Assembly: GCF_937996225.1 (NCBI RefSeq)
Contig: NZ_CALKTC010000009.1
Coordinates: 1-64,000, forward strand
Source of the DNA: an uncultured Campylobacter sp.
GTDB taxonomy: Bacteria > Campylobacterota > Campylobacteria > Campylobacterales > Campylobacteraceae
Length of the DNA: 64,000 bases
Direction of reading: 5' to 3'
The notes beneath the pieces are model-generated. The model had not been told where the DNA came from and searched no databases. It worked only from the letters and a program-made list of their open reading frames with translations. The translations under genes and the position numbers were made by a program. Shown here piece by piece: positions 51,376-61,095 of this stretch; position 1 is the first letter of the stretch; every line of letters begins with the position of its first letter.

Positions 51376-53553
51376 ATGTCAAGTAAAATCACTCTAAATA
51401 TCGTTGGGATGAGCTGCGTAAACTGCTCCAATGCGATCGAGCGGGTAAGTCGCAAGATCGAGGGGGTGCAGGACGCGCACGTAAATTTCGCAAACGGCAA
51501 TGGCGAGTTCGTACTAGATGACCCCGCCATAGAGGAGACGCTAAAAGCCAAGATCAAAAAACTGGGCTATGACATCGCCGTGGATTACGAGGATTTGGAG
51601 CGCAAAAAGCGGAGCAATCTCAAAGCGGCGCTATTTAGGCTGATCCTCGCTCTCATTTTAGCCGCGGCGGTAATGGCGGTGGAGATGAGCGGGTTTTTAA
51701 GCTTCGTTCCAAAGGCGCTACTTTGTGCGGCGATGGCGTGCGTGAGCCTGTTTTATTGCGGCAAGAACTTCTTTTATCACGCTTACGGCTCTCTGAAAAA
51801 CAGAAACTTCGATATGAACGTGCTCGTGGCGATGGGAAGCTTTTTTGCGTTTGCTTATTCGCTAACGGCCGCGGCGTGGGTCTATACGCACGGCGCGCAG
51901 AATGAATTTACCAATCTTTATTTCTCTTCCGCCTCGATGATAATCGCCTTTATCTCGCTCGGCAAATACCTTGAAGAGCGCAGCAAGATGAAGGCGAACG
52001 ACTACATCAAGGGGCTAATCGATCTAAGCCCTAAAACCGCGCTTTTGATCAAAGACGACGGCACGATAGCCGAAGTGCGCGCAGAAGCGCTAAAGCCGGG
52101 CGATAAAGTGCTCGTAAAAAATGGCTCGCGTATCCCATGCGACGGGCTTATCGTCGAGGGCGGCGCGCAGATCGATGCTTCGCTCATAAGCGGCGAGAGC
52201 TTGGCGGTTTATAAAGGCGTGGGCGATGAGGTAAATGCGGGCTGCGTCAGCACGGACGGCGTCATCTACGTGAAAGTGACGAAATTTTCGCATCAGACGC
52301 TGCTTGCCGAGATTAAAAATCTGCTAAACGAGGCGGGCAACAAAAAGATGCCGATCGCGCGCTTTGCGGATAAAATTTCAAATATCTTCGTGCCCGCGGT
52401 GATTTTGATCGCGCTTGTTAGCTTTATAGCGTGGATGGCGCTTGACGGGCGGCTCTCATACGCCGCATCCGCCGCTATCTGCGTGCTTATCATCTCCTGC
52501 CCGTGCGCGCTAGGTCTTGCGACGCCGATCGCGATCGTTTGCGCGATCTCAAACGCCGCAAAAGCTGGAATTTTAATAAAAAATCCCGAAATTTTAGAAA
52601 TTTTAAAAGGCGCCGACGTCGCGGTTTTCGATAAAACCGGCACGCTTAGCAAGGGCGAAATTTCGGTAAGCTTCAGCGATCTGGGCGCCCAAGATCTCTA
52701 CGCTCTGGCAAGCGCGCAAAAGCTTAGCGAGCATCCGATCTCAAAGGCGATCGTAAAATTTGCCGAGCTGAAATTCGGCGAAATTTCTAAATTTAACGGC
52801 GAGTTTGAAAGCATCGCGGGCAAGGGGATCGTCGCTAAAAATCCAACCGGCGAAATTCTTTGCGGCAGCGCGGGCTTTCTGCGCGAGCGCGGCGTGGATG
52901 CGGGCGTCGAAGTAGAAGCGGAGGAGCTTTTAGACAAGGGCTTCGGCGTCGTTTACTGCGCGATAGGCGGCTCGTACGCGGGCTTCATCGCATTTAGCGA
53001 CGAGATCAGGGCCGAAGCGCGCGGCGTCGTACAGGCGCTGCAAAAAAGCGGCGTAAAAACCGTCATGCTAACGGGCGATAACGCCAAAACGGCAAATTTT
53101 GTCGCTCGCAGCCTCGGCATCGACGAGGTGAGAAGCGGAGTGCTCCCAAGCGGCAAATATGAGTTCATCAAATCCCTGATGGACGAGGGTAAGCGGGTGC
53201 TTTTCGTAGGCGACGGCGTCAATGACGCACCGAGCTTAAAAGCCGCTAGTATCGGCGTCGCGATGAACGGCGGCAGTGACGTAGCCAAGGGCGCGGGCGA
53301 CGTGATTTTTATAAAAAACGACCTTGCAAGCGTGCTATATCTATTCCGCCTATCGGGAGCTGCCATGCGGACGATCAAGCAAAACCTCTTCTGGGCGCTG
53401 TTTTACAACGCCGTATGCATCCCGATCGCAGCAGGCGCGCTATATCCGGCGCTCGGTGTGCTTTTAAAGCCGATGTACGGTGCTGCGGCGATGTGCTTTA
53501 GCTCTGTAACAGTCGTGCTAAATTCCATCAGATTGAAATTCGCTAAATTTTAA
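51376..53553 (+). CDS. copA: Copper-exporting P-type ATPase
   Basis: A P1B-1-type ATPase that pumps Cu(I) out of the cytoplasm. It has one N-terminal heavy-metal domain (GMSCVNCSNAIE, Cys14 and Cys17), eight predicted TM helices, SGES in the actuator domain, the ion-path CPC at residues 375-377 (ISCPCALGLATP), the phosphorylation site DKTGT at 419, the HP motif SEHPISKAI, and GDGVNDAPSLKAASIG. The length of 725 is near normal. It follows the copZ-like gene and is presumably copper-induced, though no CueR-type operator is evident. Confidence 0.95.
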   Translation: MSSKITLNIVGMSCVNCSNAIERVSRKIEGVQDAHVNFANGNGEFVLDDPAIEETLKAKIKKLGYDIAVDYEDLERKKRSNLKAALFRLILALILAAAVMAVEMSGFLSFVPKALLCAAMACVSLFYCGKNFFYHAYGSLKNRNFDMNVLVAMGSFFAFAYSLTAAAWVYTHGAQNEFTNLYFSSASMIIAFISLGKYLEERSKMKANDYIKGLIDLSPKTALLIKDDGTIAEVRAEALKPGDKVLVKNGSRIPCDGLIVEGGAQIDASLISGESLAVYKGVGDEVNAGCVSTDGVIYVKVTKFSHQTLLAEIKNLLNEAGNKKMPIARFADKISNIFVPAVILIALVSFIAWMALDGRLSYAASAAICVLIISCPCALGLATPIAIVCAISNAAKAGILIKNPEILEILKGADVAVFDKTGTLSKGEISVSFSDLGAQDLYALASAQKLSEHPISKAIVKFAELKFGEISKFNGEFESIAGKGIVAKNPTGEILCGSAGFLRERGVDAGVEVEAEELLDKGFGVVYCAIGGSYAGFIAFSDEIRAEARGVVQALQKSGVKTVMLTGDNAKTANFVARSLGIDEVRSGVLPSGKYEFIKSLMDEGKRVLFVGDGVNDAPSLKAASIGVAMNGGSDVAKGAGDVIFIKNDLASVLYLFRLSGAAMRTIKQNLFWALFYNAVCIPIAAGALYPALGVLLKPMYGAAAMCFSSVTVVLNSIRLKFAKF

Positions 53554-54029
53554 CGCGACTGATTTTGCGCTAGGCGCGGAATTTCGCGCGGCGAAATTTT
53601 AATTGTTCCGTGCAAAACGCGCAAAATTATTTCATTCTGCAAGGAATTTTACCTCGCAAATTCTATCTGGCTACTAATGCGTGTAGAATTCCGCGGAACG
53701 GGCTCCACTTGAAAAAATTTTATTTCACGATAAGCTTAGCACGGAATTCCGCCAGATTTGTACAGCTTGCAAAATTTTATTTTACCGCTAGCTCGCGCGT
53801 AAATTTTAAAATTTTAGCCTGCCGATCGCTGTGCCCTCATATAGCCCTCCATTGCTGCGCCTATAACTACCATTATTTAACGCCGCTCGCCGCTGCGCCG
53901 TAAAATTTTAAAAATTCCGCAAAATTTTATAAGGTTGAAAGGAATTCTGTAGAATTCCACCGCCCGCACTAAGTTTTAATAAATAAATTTAAAGGTAAAA
54001 TAACGCTTCAAATGCAATTCGAGGTAGCG
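53554..54029. other. Intergenic stretch
   Basis: Roughly 475 bases with no convincing gene. The frame at 53610 is not protein-like. Numerous RAATTY words (aaattc, gaattc, aaattt) recur, often in AAAATTTTA or AATTCCG form. Confidence 0.5.
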
Positions 54030-55262
54030 ATGCGAAAAATTCTAATGGGTTCGTTTGTTTTTTGCGGCACGCTTTTTGGCGCTTCTTGCGAGCAGATGCT
54101 AAGCGATCCGCGCGGCTTTTTTAGCAAAGAGCCTGCGGACGAAGAGCTGCTGCAAAGCGATTTTGGCTGTAAAGGCTCGCTAGCTGGCGCAGAATTTTTG
54201 CAAAATTTAAAAAGCGCGGCTTCTGAGATCAGGGACGAAAATATCGATTGTGTCGGTAACGAAGCCTTGCTGAACGAAAAAAGGCTTGAGCGAACCTTGG
54301 CATTTGCGGGGATGGATGGCGAGGGCTTTTTGAGCTATGCCAAAGAGAAAAACTACGCACAAATCAGCGAAAAATCGCTTGAAGCCTTAGAATTTTACTC
54401 CGAGCGCAAGATTGGAAATTTCATCGCTTATGGCAATTTTATGGGCGAGATCCCGGCAGCCAGGGAGGCGTTAAGAGATTATTTCGCCGCTAAATTTAAC
54501 AAAAACGACGCCGATGAGCTGGCAAGCGCCGTGATAGCGGAATTTATCGCATACGCTGCAAAGGATCGCAAGGCAGGGGATTACGGTGAGCTTGAGCTGG
54601 CACTAAAAGGCGGAGTAGGCGCAGATGAGTTTCGTACGCTACTTTTTAGCAAGGATTTTGCGATTTACGAGCTTGATAATGCCCTGGATCTGGCACTTTT
54701 GCTAGGATATGACGAGCGTTTTAGCGGTGCTTTGATCGAGCGAGGTGCGCAGGTGAATGCGGGTGAGGAAAACTCTCTATTTTACGCGATGAATAACGTT
54801 CAAAGCGCTAAATTTATGATCTCTAAAGGCGCTTTGGTTGGCTATAAAAACTCGCTTGGGCAAACTCCGATATTTTTCGCCGCCGCGGCAAAAAATTATG
54901 AGCTCGTAAAGTTGCTAATCTACTCGCACGCTAGCGTAAATGTCCGCCAGATCGGCAGCGCTGAAGCTCAGGCTCTAGCGTCGCTAGGCGAGCGTAGCGA
55001 CGGCTGTGAACGTTCGGGCGCGGGTAAGACACTGCTGATGTTTGCGGCGCAAAAAAGTACCAAACAGATCGTTGAATTGCTCGTAAAATCGGGCGCAAAC
55101 GAAAAAGCAGTCGATGAGGCGGGGCTAAATGCACTAGACTATGCGCTTGCGGGTGGCGAAGCAGCTACGCAGAGCTATTTGCGCTCGCTTGGACTAAGTC
55201 CTACGCAAGTAAGCGATGATTTTACGAGCGATCCGCAAGATGCGCCTGAGCGTGAGAATTAG
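54030..55262 (+). CDS. Exported ankyrin-repeat protein
   Basis: A 410-residue protein with a signal peptide (MRKILMGSFVFCGTLFGASC; the Cys after GAS makes a lipoprotein possible). A region of unknown fold (20-210) precedes about four ankyrin repeats in the C-terminal half, with NSLGQTPIFFAAAAKNYELVKLLI and GKTLLMFAAQKSTKQIVELLVKSGANEKAVDEAG as the clearest (shown in part). The start at 54030 is favoured over 54012 because gaggt at 54021-54025 is well placed. In C. jejuni an ankyrin gene (Cj0834c) lies near the antiporter and trmA genes, matching the order here. Its partners are unknown. Confidence 0.8.
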   Translation: MRKILMGSFVFCGTLFGASCEQMLSDPRGFFSKEPADEELLQSDFGCKGSLAGAEFLQNLKSAASEIRDENIDCVGNEALLNEKRLERTLAFAGMDGEGFLSYAKEKNYAQISEKSLEALEFYSERKIGNFIAYGNFMGEIPAAREALRDYFAAKFNKNDADELASAVIAEFIAYAAKDRKAGDYGELELALKGGVGADEFRTLLFSKDFAIYELDNALDLALLLGYDERFSGALIERGAQVNAGEENSLFYAMNNVQSAKFMISKGALVGYKNSLGQTPIFFAAAAKNYELVKLLIYSHASVNVRQIGSAEAQALASLGERSDGCERSGAGKTLLMFAAQKSTKQIVELLVKSGANEKAVDEAGLNALDYALAGGEAATQSYLRSLGLSPTQVSDDFTSDPQDAPEREN

Positions 55263-55880
55263 CGGGCTTGATTTAAAGGGCCGCTTACCGCTTCGTCGTT
55301 TTAGGTTTGCAGCGTTTTGGGTTTGCAAAAGCTTTATGAGCTTTAAATTTAGAGTTTTGCCGCTTTGCAAATTTTATAGATTTAGCGGATTTTTCGAGCG
55401 CAATTTGGTGAAATTTAACGCTTTAAAATTTTATCGTTTTGCTTGCGCAGGTTGCATGCACTGAAATTTTATAAACGCGCAGACGAGCTTTAAAAATGGC
55501 GATATTTGTGCGTTTATGCGCGATAAAATTTTTACTGAGGGATTTTGCTTTGCGATCAAGAGCGGGATTTCGTCAAATTTTGTGCGATAAACTTATCGCT
55601 TTTGCGACAAAGCAAGCGCTACAACATTGTGGAATTTTACCTTGATTTGGGTCTTTTGCTATGTTAAGTAAAATTTTAAATTCGCTTATAAAACGCTTTT
55701 GATTACGCCGCGCGCGGTATTTTGCACCGGAGGAATTTTGCTGCGCGACAAATTACTTAAAAATGCGTTCGCAAAATTGCAAACGTAGTAAAATTGTAGA
55801 GTTTGCTGCGCGATTAAGGCGCTCAAAAATCGCCGTAAAAGAAAGCGCGTGAATACGAATAGTTGCTGCAAGGCGCGCAG
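55263..55880. other. Gene-free stretch before the antiporter gene
   Basis: About 620 bases hold no believable gene. The sequence is AT-rich with AAAATTTTA words; no tRNA-like fold was noticed. Confidence 0.5.
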
Positions 55881-55924
55881 AATTTTAAAATTTAACCTCC
55901 GATCGGGGGTTAAATTTTAAAATT
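55881..55924 (+). terminator. 20-bp stem hairpin upstream of the NhaC gene
   Basis: Arms 55881-55897 and 55908-55924 are perfect inverted repeats of 17 bp, extended to about 20 bp with a U-G pair and two C-G pairs around a GATC loop. It ends 22 bases before the antiporter start codon. It could be a terminator for read-through from upstream, or a structured leader for the antiporter mRNA. It contains the AAATTTTAAAATTT-type sequence. Confidence 0.6.
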
Positions 55925-55946
55925 TTATCAATCATCAAGGATTAAA

Positions 55947-57647
55947 ATGTTAAAAAATCTTTTTATCTTTTCGGCGATTTTACTGCCCGCGCTGGCGCTT
56001 GCGGACGTGGAGCCCGCCGTGCGAAACAGCGAGCTTTACGGCGTGCTGACGCTTATCCCGCCGGTTGCGGCAATCGTGCTTGCTTTCATCACCAAAGACG
56101 TGATTTTGTCGCTGTTTTTGGGCGTGCTAAGCGGAACCTTTCTTATCGGTATGGTCGATCAAAATATCGCAGCTTCGGCGCTTTTCGCTTTTACCGATCT
56201 GTGCTCGCGTATGGTAAAATCGATGGCGGATACGTGGAATGCGGGCATTTTGCTTCAGGTTATGTGTATCGGCGGGCTCATCGCTCTGGTGACCAAAAGC
56301 GGCGGTACGAAGGCGCTTGCGCTCTGGCTTAGCAAGCACGCAGACACTCCCGTTTTGGGTCAAATTTACACCTGGCTCATGGGTATCGTGATATTTTTCG
56401 ATGATTACGCAAACGCCCTAATCGTGGGCCCTATCATGCGGCCGCTTATGGATAAATTTAAAATTTCGCGCGCGAAATTTGCTTTCATCATCGACGCGAC
56501 CGCTGCGCCGATCACCGGCATCGCGGTGATCTCCACCTGGGTCGGAGTTGAAATTTCGGCGATCAAAGAGGCCTACTCGCAGATCGGCATAGAAAACATA
56601 AACGCCTTTACCGTGTTTGTGGAGACGATCCCGTATAGATTTTATAATATTTTCATGATCTTTTTCGTAGTCGCCACGGCAGTGATGAGCAGGGAGTTTG
56701 GCTCGATGTATCGCGCAGAGATCGCATCTCGCGGCGGCAAGAGCGGAGCTGCGGATTTTAAAATCAAAAATTTAGAGGATCAAATTTTCGTACCCAAAGA
56801 GGGCGTAGTACTTCGCAAGATAAACGCGCTAATCCCGTTAGGCGCGATGATCGTCCTCTCGGTCATCGGCTTTTATCTCAATGGCTACAGCTCGCTGGAG
56901 GGCGAGACTTTGGAGGCGGTCAAAGCAGCTCCTCTTAGCTTTACCTCTATCCGCACCGCATTTAGCGCGGCGGACGCCTCGGTAGTGCTGTTTCAATCCG
57001 CGCTCTTTTCATCGATCATCGCCGTCGTTTTAGGCATCGCGCAAAAAATTTACGGCGTCAAAGAGGCGATCGAGGTCTGGGTTGGCGGTTGGAAAAGTAT
57101 GCTAAATACCGTCATAATCCTACTTTTTGCGTGGTCGCTAAGCTCGGTTATCAAGGAGCTCGGCACTTCGCGCTACCTAGTAGAGCTTCTAAGCGACGCT
57201 ACGCCGCGCTTTGCTCTTGCGATCGTGATCTTCGTGCTTAGCTCGTTTATCTCCTTTTCAACGGGCACGAGCTTCGGTACCATGGGTATCGTCACGCCTT
57301 TGGCCGTGCCGTTAGCGCACGCCGTGGGGCAAAAATATGGCCTTAGCGGCGAGGAATTTCACGTTTTTATGTGTGTAAATATCAGCGCGGTACTTACGGG
57401 AGCGATATTCGGCGATCACTGCTCGCCGATTTCGGATACGACGATCCTCTCCTCGATGGGCGCAGGCTGCGATCACATCGAGCACGTAAGCACGCAGATG
57501 ACCTATGCGCTGGTCGTTTGCGGCATTAGTATCATTTGCGGCTACCTGCCTGCGGGTTTTGGGCTTAGCGTGTGGGGATGTCTGATCTTGGGTATCGCGG
57601 CTATCATTCTTTTACTGCGCGTGGTGGGTAAAAGAGTGGATGTATGA
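55947..57647 (+). CDS. NhaC-type Na+/H+ antiporter family protein
   Basis: A 566-residue membrane protein of the NhaC/ArsB-like antiporter superfamily. It has a hydrophobic, partly cleavable-looking N-terminus (FIFSAILLPALALADVEPA) and about 12 TM segments. Family hallmarks include FFDDYANALIVGPIMRPL, APITGIAVISTWVGVEISAI, FLSSFISFSTGTSFGTMGIV-like sequence and FGDHCSPISDTTILSSMGAGCDH. It exports Na+ or exchanges other cations for protons across the inner membrane; the exact ion is not decidable. Its stop overlaps the trmA start by 4 bases, giving a coupled pair. Confidence 0.88.
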   Translation: MLKNLFIFSAILLPALALADVEPAVRNSELYGVLTLIPPVAAIVLAFITKDVILSLFLGVLSGTFLIGMVDQNIAASALFAFTDLCSRMVKSMADTWNAGILLQVMCIGGLIALVTKSGGTKALALWLSKHADTPVLGQIYTWLMGIVIFFDDYANALIVGPIMRPLMDKFKISRAKFAFIIDATAAPITGIAVISTWVGVEISAIKEAYSQIGIENINAFTVFVETIPYRFYNIFMIFFVVATAVMSREFGSMYRAEIASRGGKSGAADFKIKNLEDQIFVPKEGVVLRKINALIPLGAMIVLSVIGFYLNGYSSLEGETLEAVKAAPLSFTSIRTAFSAADASVVLFQSALFSSIIAVVLGIAQKIYGVKEAIEVWVGGWKSMLNTVIILLFAWSLSSVIKELGTSRYLVELLSDATPRFALAIVIFVLSSFISFSTGTSFGTMGIVTPLAVPLAHAVGQKYGLSGEEFHVFMCVNISAVLTGAIFGDHCSPISDTTILSSMGAGCDHIEHVSTQMTYALVVCGISIICGYLPAGFGLSVWGCLILGIAAIILLLRVVGKRVDV

Positions 57648-59188
57648 ATTGCGAAAGCTTCGGTAGTTGCGGCAGCTGCACGCTCGGTGAGCCCTATGAG
57701 GATCAAATTTCATACAAAAAGCAGCTGATAAGCGATAAGTTCAGAGAATTTTTTGACGGCGAGTTTGAGTTTTTTGCCTCACAGCCGCAAAATTACCGCA
57801 TCAGGGCAGAATTTGGCATCTGGCAAGATATTTGGCATAGCGCATTTGATCTTGCTTACACGATGGGCGGCGCACGTAGCAAGAAAATTTTAATTAACGA
57901 ATGCCCTAAGGTAGCGCTTCCTATCGCAAATTTAATGCCGCAACTGCTGGAAGCGCTTAGGTGGAACGAAGCTTTAAAAGAAAGGCTCTTCGGCGTCGAG
58001 TTCATCTCATGCGCCAGCGGGATTTTGGCGACGCTGCTTTATCACAAGCGCCTGGGCGAGCGCGAGCAGGAGGCGATTTGCGAGCTGGCGGGCAAGCTAG
58101 ATATCACGATCATGGCTCGCGCGCGCGGACAGAAGCTGCTAAGCGGCGAGCTAAGCCTCACAGACGAGCTTTGCGTGGACGGACGGGTTTATAAATTTCG
58201 CTTCGGCGAAAACGCCTTCATCCAGCCTAACCGCGGCGTGAACGAAAAGATGATCGCCTGGGCGAGAAGCTGCGTGGACTTCGGCAAAGATGGCGCGAGC
58301 GAGGTGTGCGCCGCACAGAATTTCGCCGCAAAGAACTCCATAGCGGAGAATTCCGCCGAGCAAAATTCTAACTGCGAGCGGTTTACCGCGCAAAATTCTA
58401 TGGATCGAAATTTCGCCGAACGAGATGCCGCTTGCCGAAATTCTGTTAAAGCAAATTTCGCTTCTGCAAAATTTAACGGCGAAAATTCCGTGAAATTTAA
58501 CTGTGCCTCCGCAGACGAAAGCTCTGCGGATGATAATTTCGCTCGTAAGGATTCGGATACGCAAAATTCTGCCTCTCAAAATTTCATCGAACAGAATTTG
58601 ACCGGGCAAAATTTGGATTGCGAAAAGCGTTGCGTGCAAAATTCAGCCTGCGAAAATTCCGCCGCGCAAAATTCGAGCCGCGAAAAACATGCCGTGCGCC
58701 CAAAAAGCTCCGCCGCGTGCGATCTGCTGGAGCTTTACTGCGGGCACGGCAACTTCACCATCCTGCTTGCGGCTAAATTTAACCGCGTGCTGGCGAGCGA
58801 AATTTCAAAAAGCTCGATCGCGAATGCGCGCATAAACTGCGAGCTCAACGGCGTTCGCAACGCGCAATTCGTCCGCCTTAGCGCGGATGAGCTGATGAGC
58901 GCGTTTGCGCACAGGCGCGAGTTTGAGCGGCTAAAGGGGATCGATATTTTCGGCTACGATTTTTCGCACGTCTTGATCGATCCGCCGCGAGCGGGGCTAG
59001 AGCCTAGCGTGATTGATTTCATAAAAAATTTTCAAAATTTGATCTACATCTCCTGTAATCCGCAGACGCTTTTTGAAAATTTACGCTCGCTTTGCGCTAC
59101 GCACGAGGTGCGCAGGTTTGCGATCTTCGATCAGTTCGCGCATACGAGCCATATCGAATGCGGCGTGCTGCTGCGGCGCAGGAGCTAG
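57644..59188 (+). CDS. trmA: tRNA (uracil-5-)-methyltransferase with insertion
   Basis: TrmA makes m5U54 (T54) in the T-loop of tRNAs. The N-terminus has CGSCTLGEPYEDQI. SAM motif I is LLELYCGHGNFTILLA (361-376), the catalytic cysteine is in YISCNPQT and the proton-abstracting Glu in HIECGVLL. At 514 residues it is about 145 longer than typical (about 365). Residues about 214-357 form a low-complexity insert (QNSACENSAAQNSS, ENSVKFNCASADE) just before SAM motif I. Catalytic motifs are intact and in frame. It overlaps the antiporter gene by 4 bases. Confidence 0.93.
   Translation: MNCESFGSCGSCTLGEPYEDQISYKKQLISDKFREFFDGEFEFFASQPQNYRIRAEFGIWQDIWHSAFDLAYTMGGARSKKILINECPKVALPIANLMPQLLEALRWNEALKERLFGVEFISCASGILATLLYHKRLGEREQEAICELAGKLDITIMARARGQKLLSGELSLTDELCVDGRVYKFRFGENAFIQPNRGVNEKMIAWARSCVDFGKDGASEVCAAQNFAAKNSIAENSAEQNSNCERFTAQNSMDRNFAERDAACRNSVKANFASAKFNGENSVKFNCASADESSADDNFARKDSDTQNSASQNFIEQNLTGQNLDCEKRCVQNSACENSAAQNSSREKHAVRPKSSAACDLLELYCGHGNFTILLAAKFNRVLASEISKSSIANARINCELNGVRNAQFVRLSADELMSAFAHRREFERLKGIDIFGYDFSHVLIDPPRAGLEPSVIDFIKNFQNLIYISCNPQTLFENLRSLCATHEVRRFAIFDQFAHTSHIECGVLLRRRS
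58283..58714 (+). repeat. RAATTY-rich low-complexity insertion in trmA
   Basis: About 144 codons with about 17 RAATTY hexamers in 432 bases: gcaaaattc, gaaaattccg, caaaatttc and similar, read as QNS, ENS, QNF and KFN. The peptide also carries several Cys residues (ANCERF-like). It lies immediately upstream of SAM motif I, in the same structural position as the insert in the tRNA1(Val)-type methyltransferase. Confidence 0.9.
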
Positions 59189-59253
59189 GCGTGAGCCCAG
59201 ATATAAGCTGCGGATTTAGGCTGCGCGCGAGATAAAATTTCGCCTAAAATATG

Positions 59254-59259
59254 TATAAT
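59254..59259 (+). promoter_or_regulatory. -10 box of ilvA
   Basis: TATAAT lies 30 bases before the ilvA start in an otherwise AT-rich gap. An aaaggaag ribosome-binding site follows. Confidence 0.55.
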
Positions 59260-59289
59260 AACAAAATTTAAAATTACGAAAGGAAGTAG

Positions 59290-60501
59290 ATGGTTGATCT
59301 AAATAAAATCATCCAAGCAAAGCGCACGATAAACGATTTCGTCTATAAAACGCCCTTTGCTCTGGCGCCGAAGCTCAGCAAGCTTTACGGCGCGGAAGTG
59401 TATCTCAAAAGCGAGAATTTGCAGCGCACCGGCGCGTATAAGATTCGTGGCGCTTACAATAAAATCGCGCACCTAACGGACGAGGAGCGGGCGCATGGAG
59501 TAATAGCCGCAAGCGCGGGCAACCACGCCCAAGGCGTAGCGATGAGCGCGCAAAAATTCGGCGTGCATGCCGTGATCGTAATGCCTGAAGCCACGCCGCT
59601 ACTTAAGGTAAGCGGCACGAAGGCTCTGGGCGCAGAGATCATCCTAAAGGGCGATAATTTCGACGAGGCGTATGCGTTTGCACTGGAATATGCCAAAGAG
59701 CACAATCTGACGTTCGTCCATCCCTTCAACGATGAGTTCGTCCAAGCTGGCCAAGGCACGATCGCGCTTGAGATGATCGAGGAGGTCGCAGATCTTGAAT
59801 ACATCGTCGTTCCCGTAGGCGGCGGTGGGCTTGCGACGGGGGTTTGCAGCTGTGCCAAACAGATCAATCCCGACATCAAAATCATCGCCGTAGCCGCTAA
59901 GGGCGCGCCTGCGATGCACGATAGCTTCGTCGCGAAAAAGCCGCTAAATTCCAAATCGGTCCGCACCATCGCCGACGGCATCGCGGTACGAGATACGAGC
60001 GAGATCACGCTCTCTACGATCATCGAGTGCGTCGATGAGTTCGTGCAGGTCGATGACGAGGAGATCGCAAGCGCGATACTCTATCTGCTCGAGCAGCAAA
60101 AAATCATCGTCGAGGGCGCGGGCGCGGCGGGAGTAGCAGCGCTGATGAACGCGAAATTCCAATTCCCCGCGGGCGCAAAGATCGGCATCATCCTAAGCGG
60201 CGGCAACATCGATGTGCAGATGCTAAACATCATCATCGAAAAAGGCCTCATAAAATCGCACCGCAAGATGACGATCAACGTCACGCTCGTCGATAAGCCG
60301 GGCGCGCTTACGGGGCTTACCGAAATTTTGCGCCGCGCCAACGCAAACATCGTCAAGATCGACTACGACCGCTTCTCGACCAATATCGAGTACGGCGACG
60401 CGCAGATTACGATCACGCTTGAGACCAAAGGCAAGGCTCATCAAGAGGACATCGCCTGGGCGCTCAAAAACGCAGGGTATGATTTTAGGGAGATTTTGTA
60501 A
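59290..60501 (+). CDS. ilvA: Threonine dehydratase
   Basis: A PLP-dependent threonine ammonia-lyase that makes 2-oxobutanoate from threonine, the first step of isoleucine synthesis. The PLP lysine is Lys51 in TGAYKIRGAYNK, the glycine-rich loop is VPVGGGGLATG and the substrate block is SAGNHAQGVA. The C-terminal 75 residues form an ACT domain (VDKPGALTGLTEILRRANANI), so feedback control by isoleucine is plausible. The protein has 403 residues. The order trmA - ilvA matches that in C. jejuni as I recall it. Confidence 0.94.
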   Translation: MVDLNKIIQAKRTINDFVYKTPFALAPKLSKLYGAEVYLKSENLQRTGAYKIRGAYNKIAHLTDEERAHGVIAASAGNHAQGVAMSAQKFGVHAVIVMPEATPLLKVSGTKALGAEIILKGDNFDEAYAFALEYAKEHNLTFVHPFNDEFVQAGQGTIALEMIEEVADLEYIVVPVGGGGLATGVCSCAKQINPDIKIIAVAAKGAPAMHDSFVAKKPLNSKSVRTIADGIAVRDTSEITLSTIIECVDEFVQVDDEEIASAILYLLEQQKIIVEGAGAAGVAALMNAKFQFPAGAKIGIILSGGNIDVQMLNIIIEKGLIKSHRKMTINVTLVDKPGALTGLTEILRRANANIVKIDYDRFSTNIEYGDAQITITLETKGKAHQEDIAWALKNAGYDFREIL

Positions 60502-60758
60502 AATTTTGCTCGGGCTTGTGAAATTTGCCTACGCTTGCAAAATCTGCTTTTGAATTTATCCGAGATTGTAAAATTTACTCTGTGTTTGCACCAATGCTGC
60601 GCGCGGCGCGGCTAAATTTACACTCGTTTGCGTACAGGTTGCGGCTCGCGGTTTTAAATTTTACGTAGAATTTAAAATTCTAAATATGCAGCGCAAGCCG
60701 CAGTTTAAATTTGACGCGAGCGTAGCTCGCCCTTCTAGCGTCGCGCGGGTGGGGGTTG
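60502..60758. other. Intergenic stretch after ilvA
   Basis: No gene. Repeated aaaattt words and CGCG-rich segments. This begins a 994-base gene-free stretch containing the hairpin elements below. Confidence 0.5.
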
Positions 60759-60799
60759 GTAAGGGGGCGCCCCGCTAACTCTGAGCGCCGCCCCCTTAC
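60759..60799. repeat. GC-rich hairpin element 1
   Basis: Inverted repeat with an 11-bp stem, 60759-60769 (gtaagggggcg) pairing with 60789-60799, and a GC-rich loop of 19 bases. The GGGGG/CCCCC arms resemble elements 2 and 3 nearby. Confidence 0.7.
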
Positions 60800-60889
60800 G
60801 GATTATGTGTAACGCATACGCCGGCTCGAATTTATAAAGATTTCACTATGTTAAATTTCAGTATTTTTAGCTCTTTGTGTATTTCTTTC

Positions 60890-60936
60890 GGGGCGGGAAG
60901 GGGAGCGACCTCGTAATTGGGGCCCCTTCCCGCCCC
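60890..60936. repeat. GC-rich hairpin element 2
   Basis: A 14-bp perfect stem, 60890-60903 (ggggcgggaagggg) with 60923-60936, that can be extended by more pairs after one mismatch. Its inner left sequence, gggagcgacctcg, is the reverse complement of the right inner part of element 3, so the two are related copies. Confidence 0.75.
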
Positions 60937-61095
60937 AAGAGAAACATATCGTGGGTTAAAATTTAAACGGAATTTTATAAAGGCAAGTGCTACTTTTAAA
61001 TTTATAAATAGCGAAACGGCAATATAAATTTGGAATTTAAAATTTCGCTATATAAAATTTTATCTCTAGAGATTAGGTCGTGGCGACGTTTTCTC

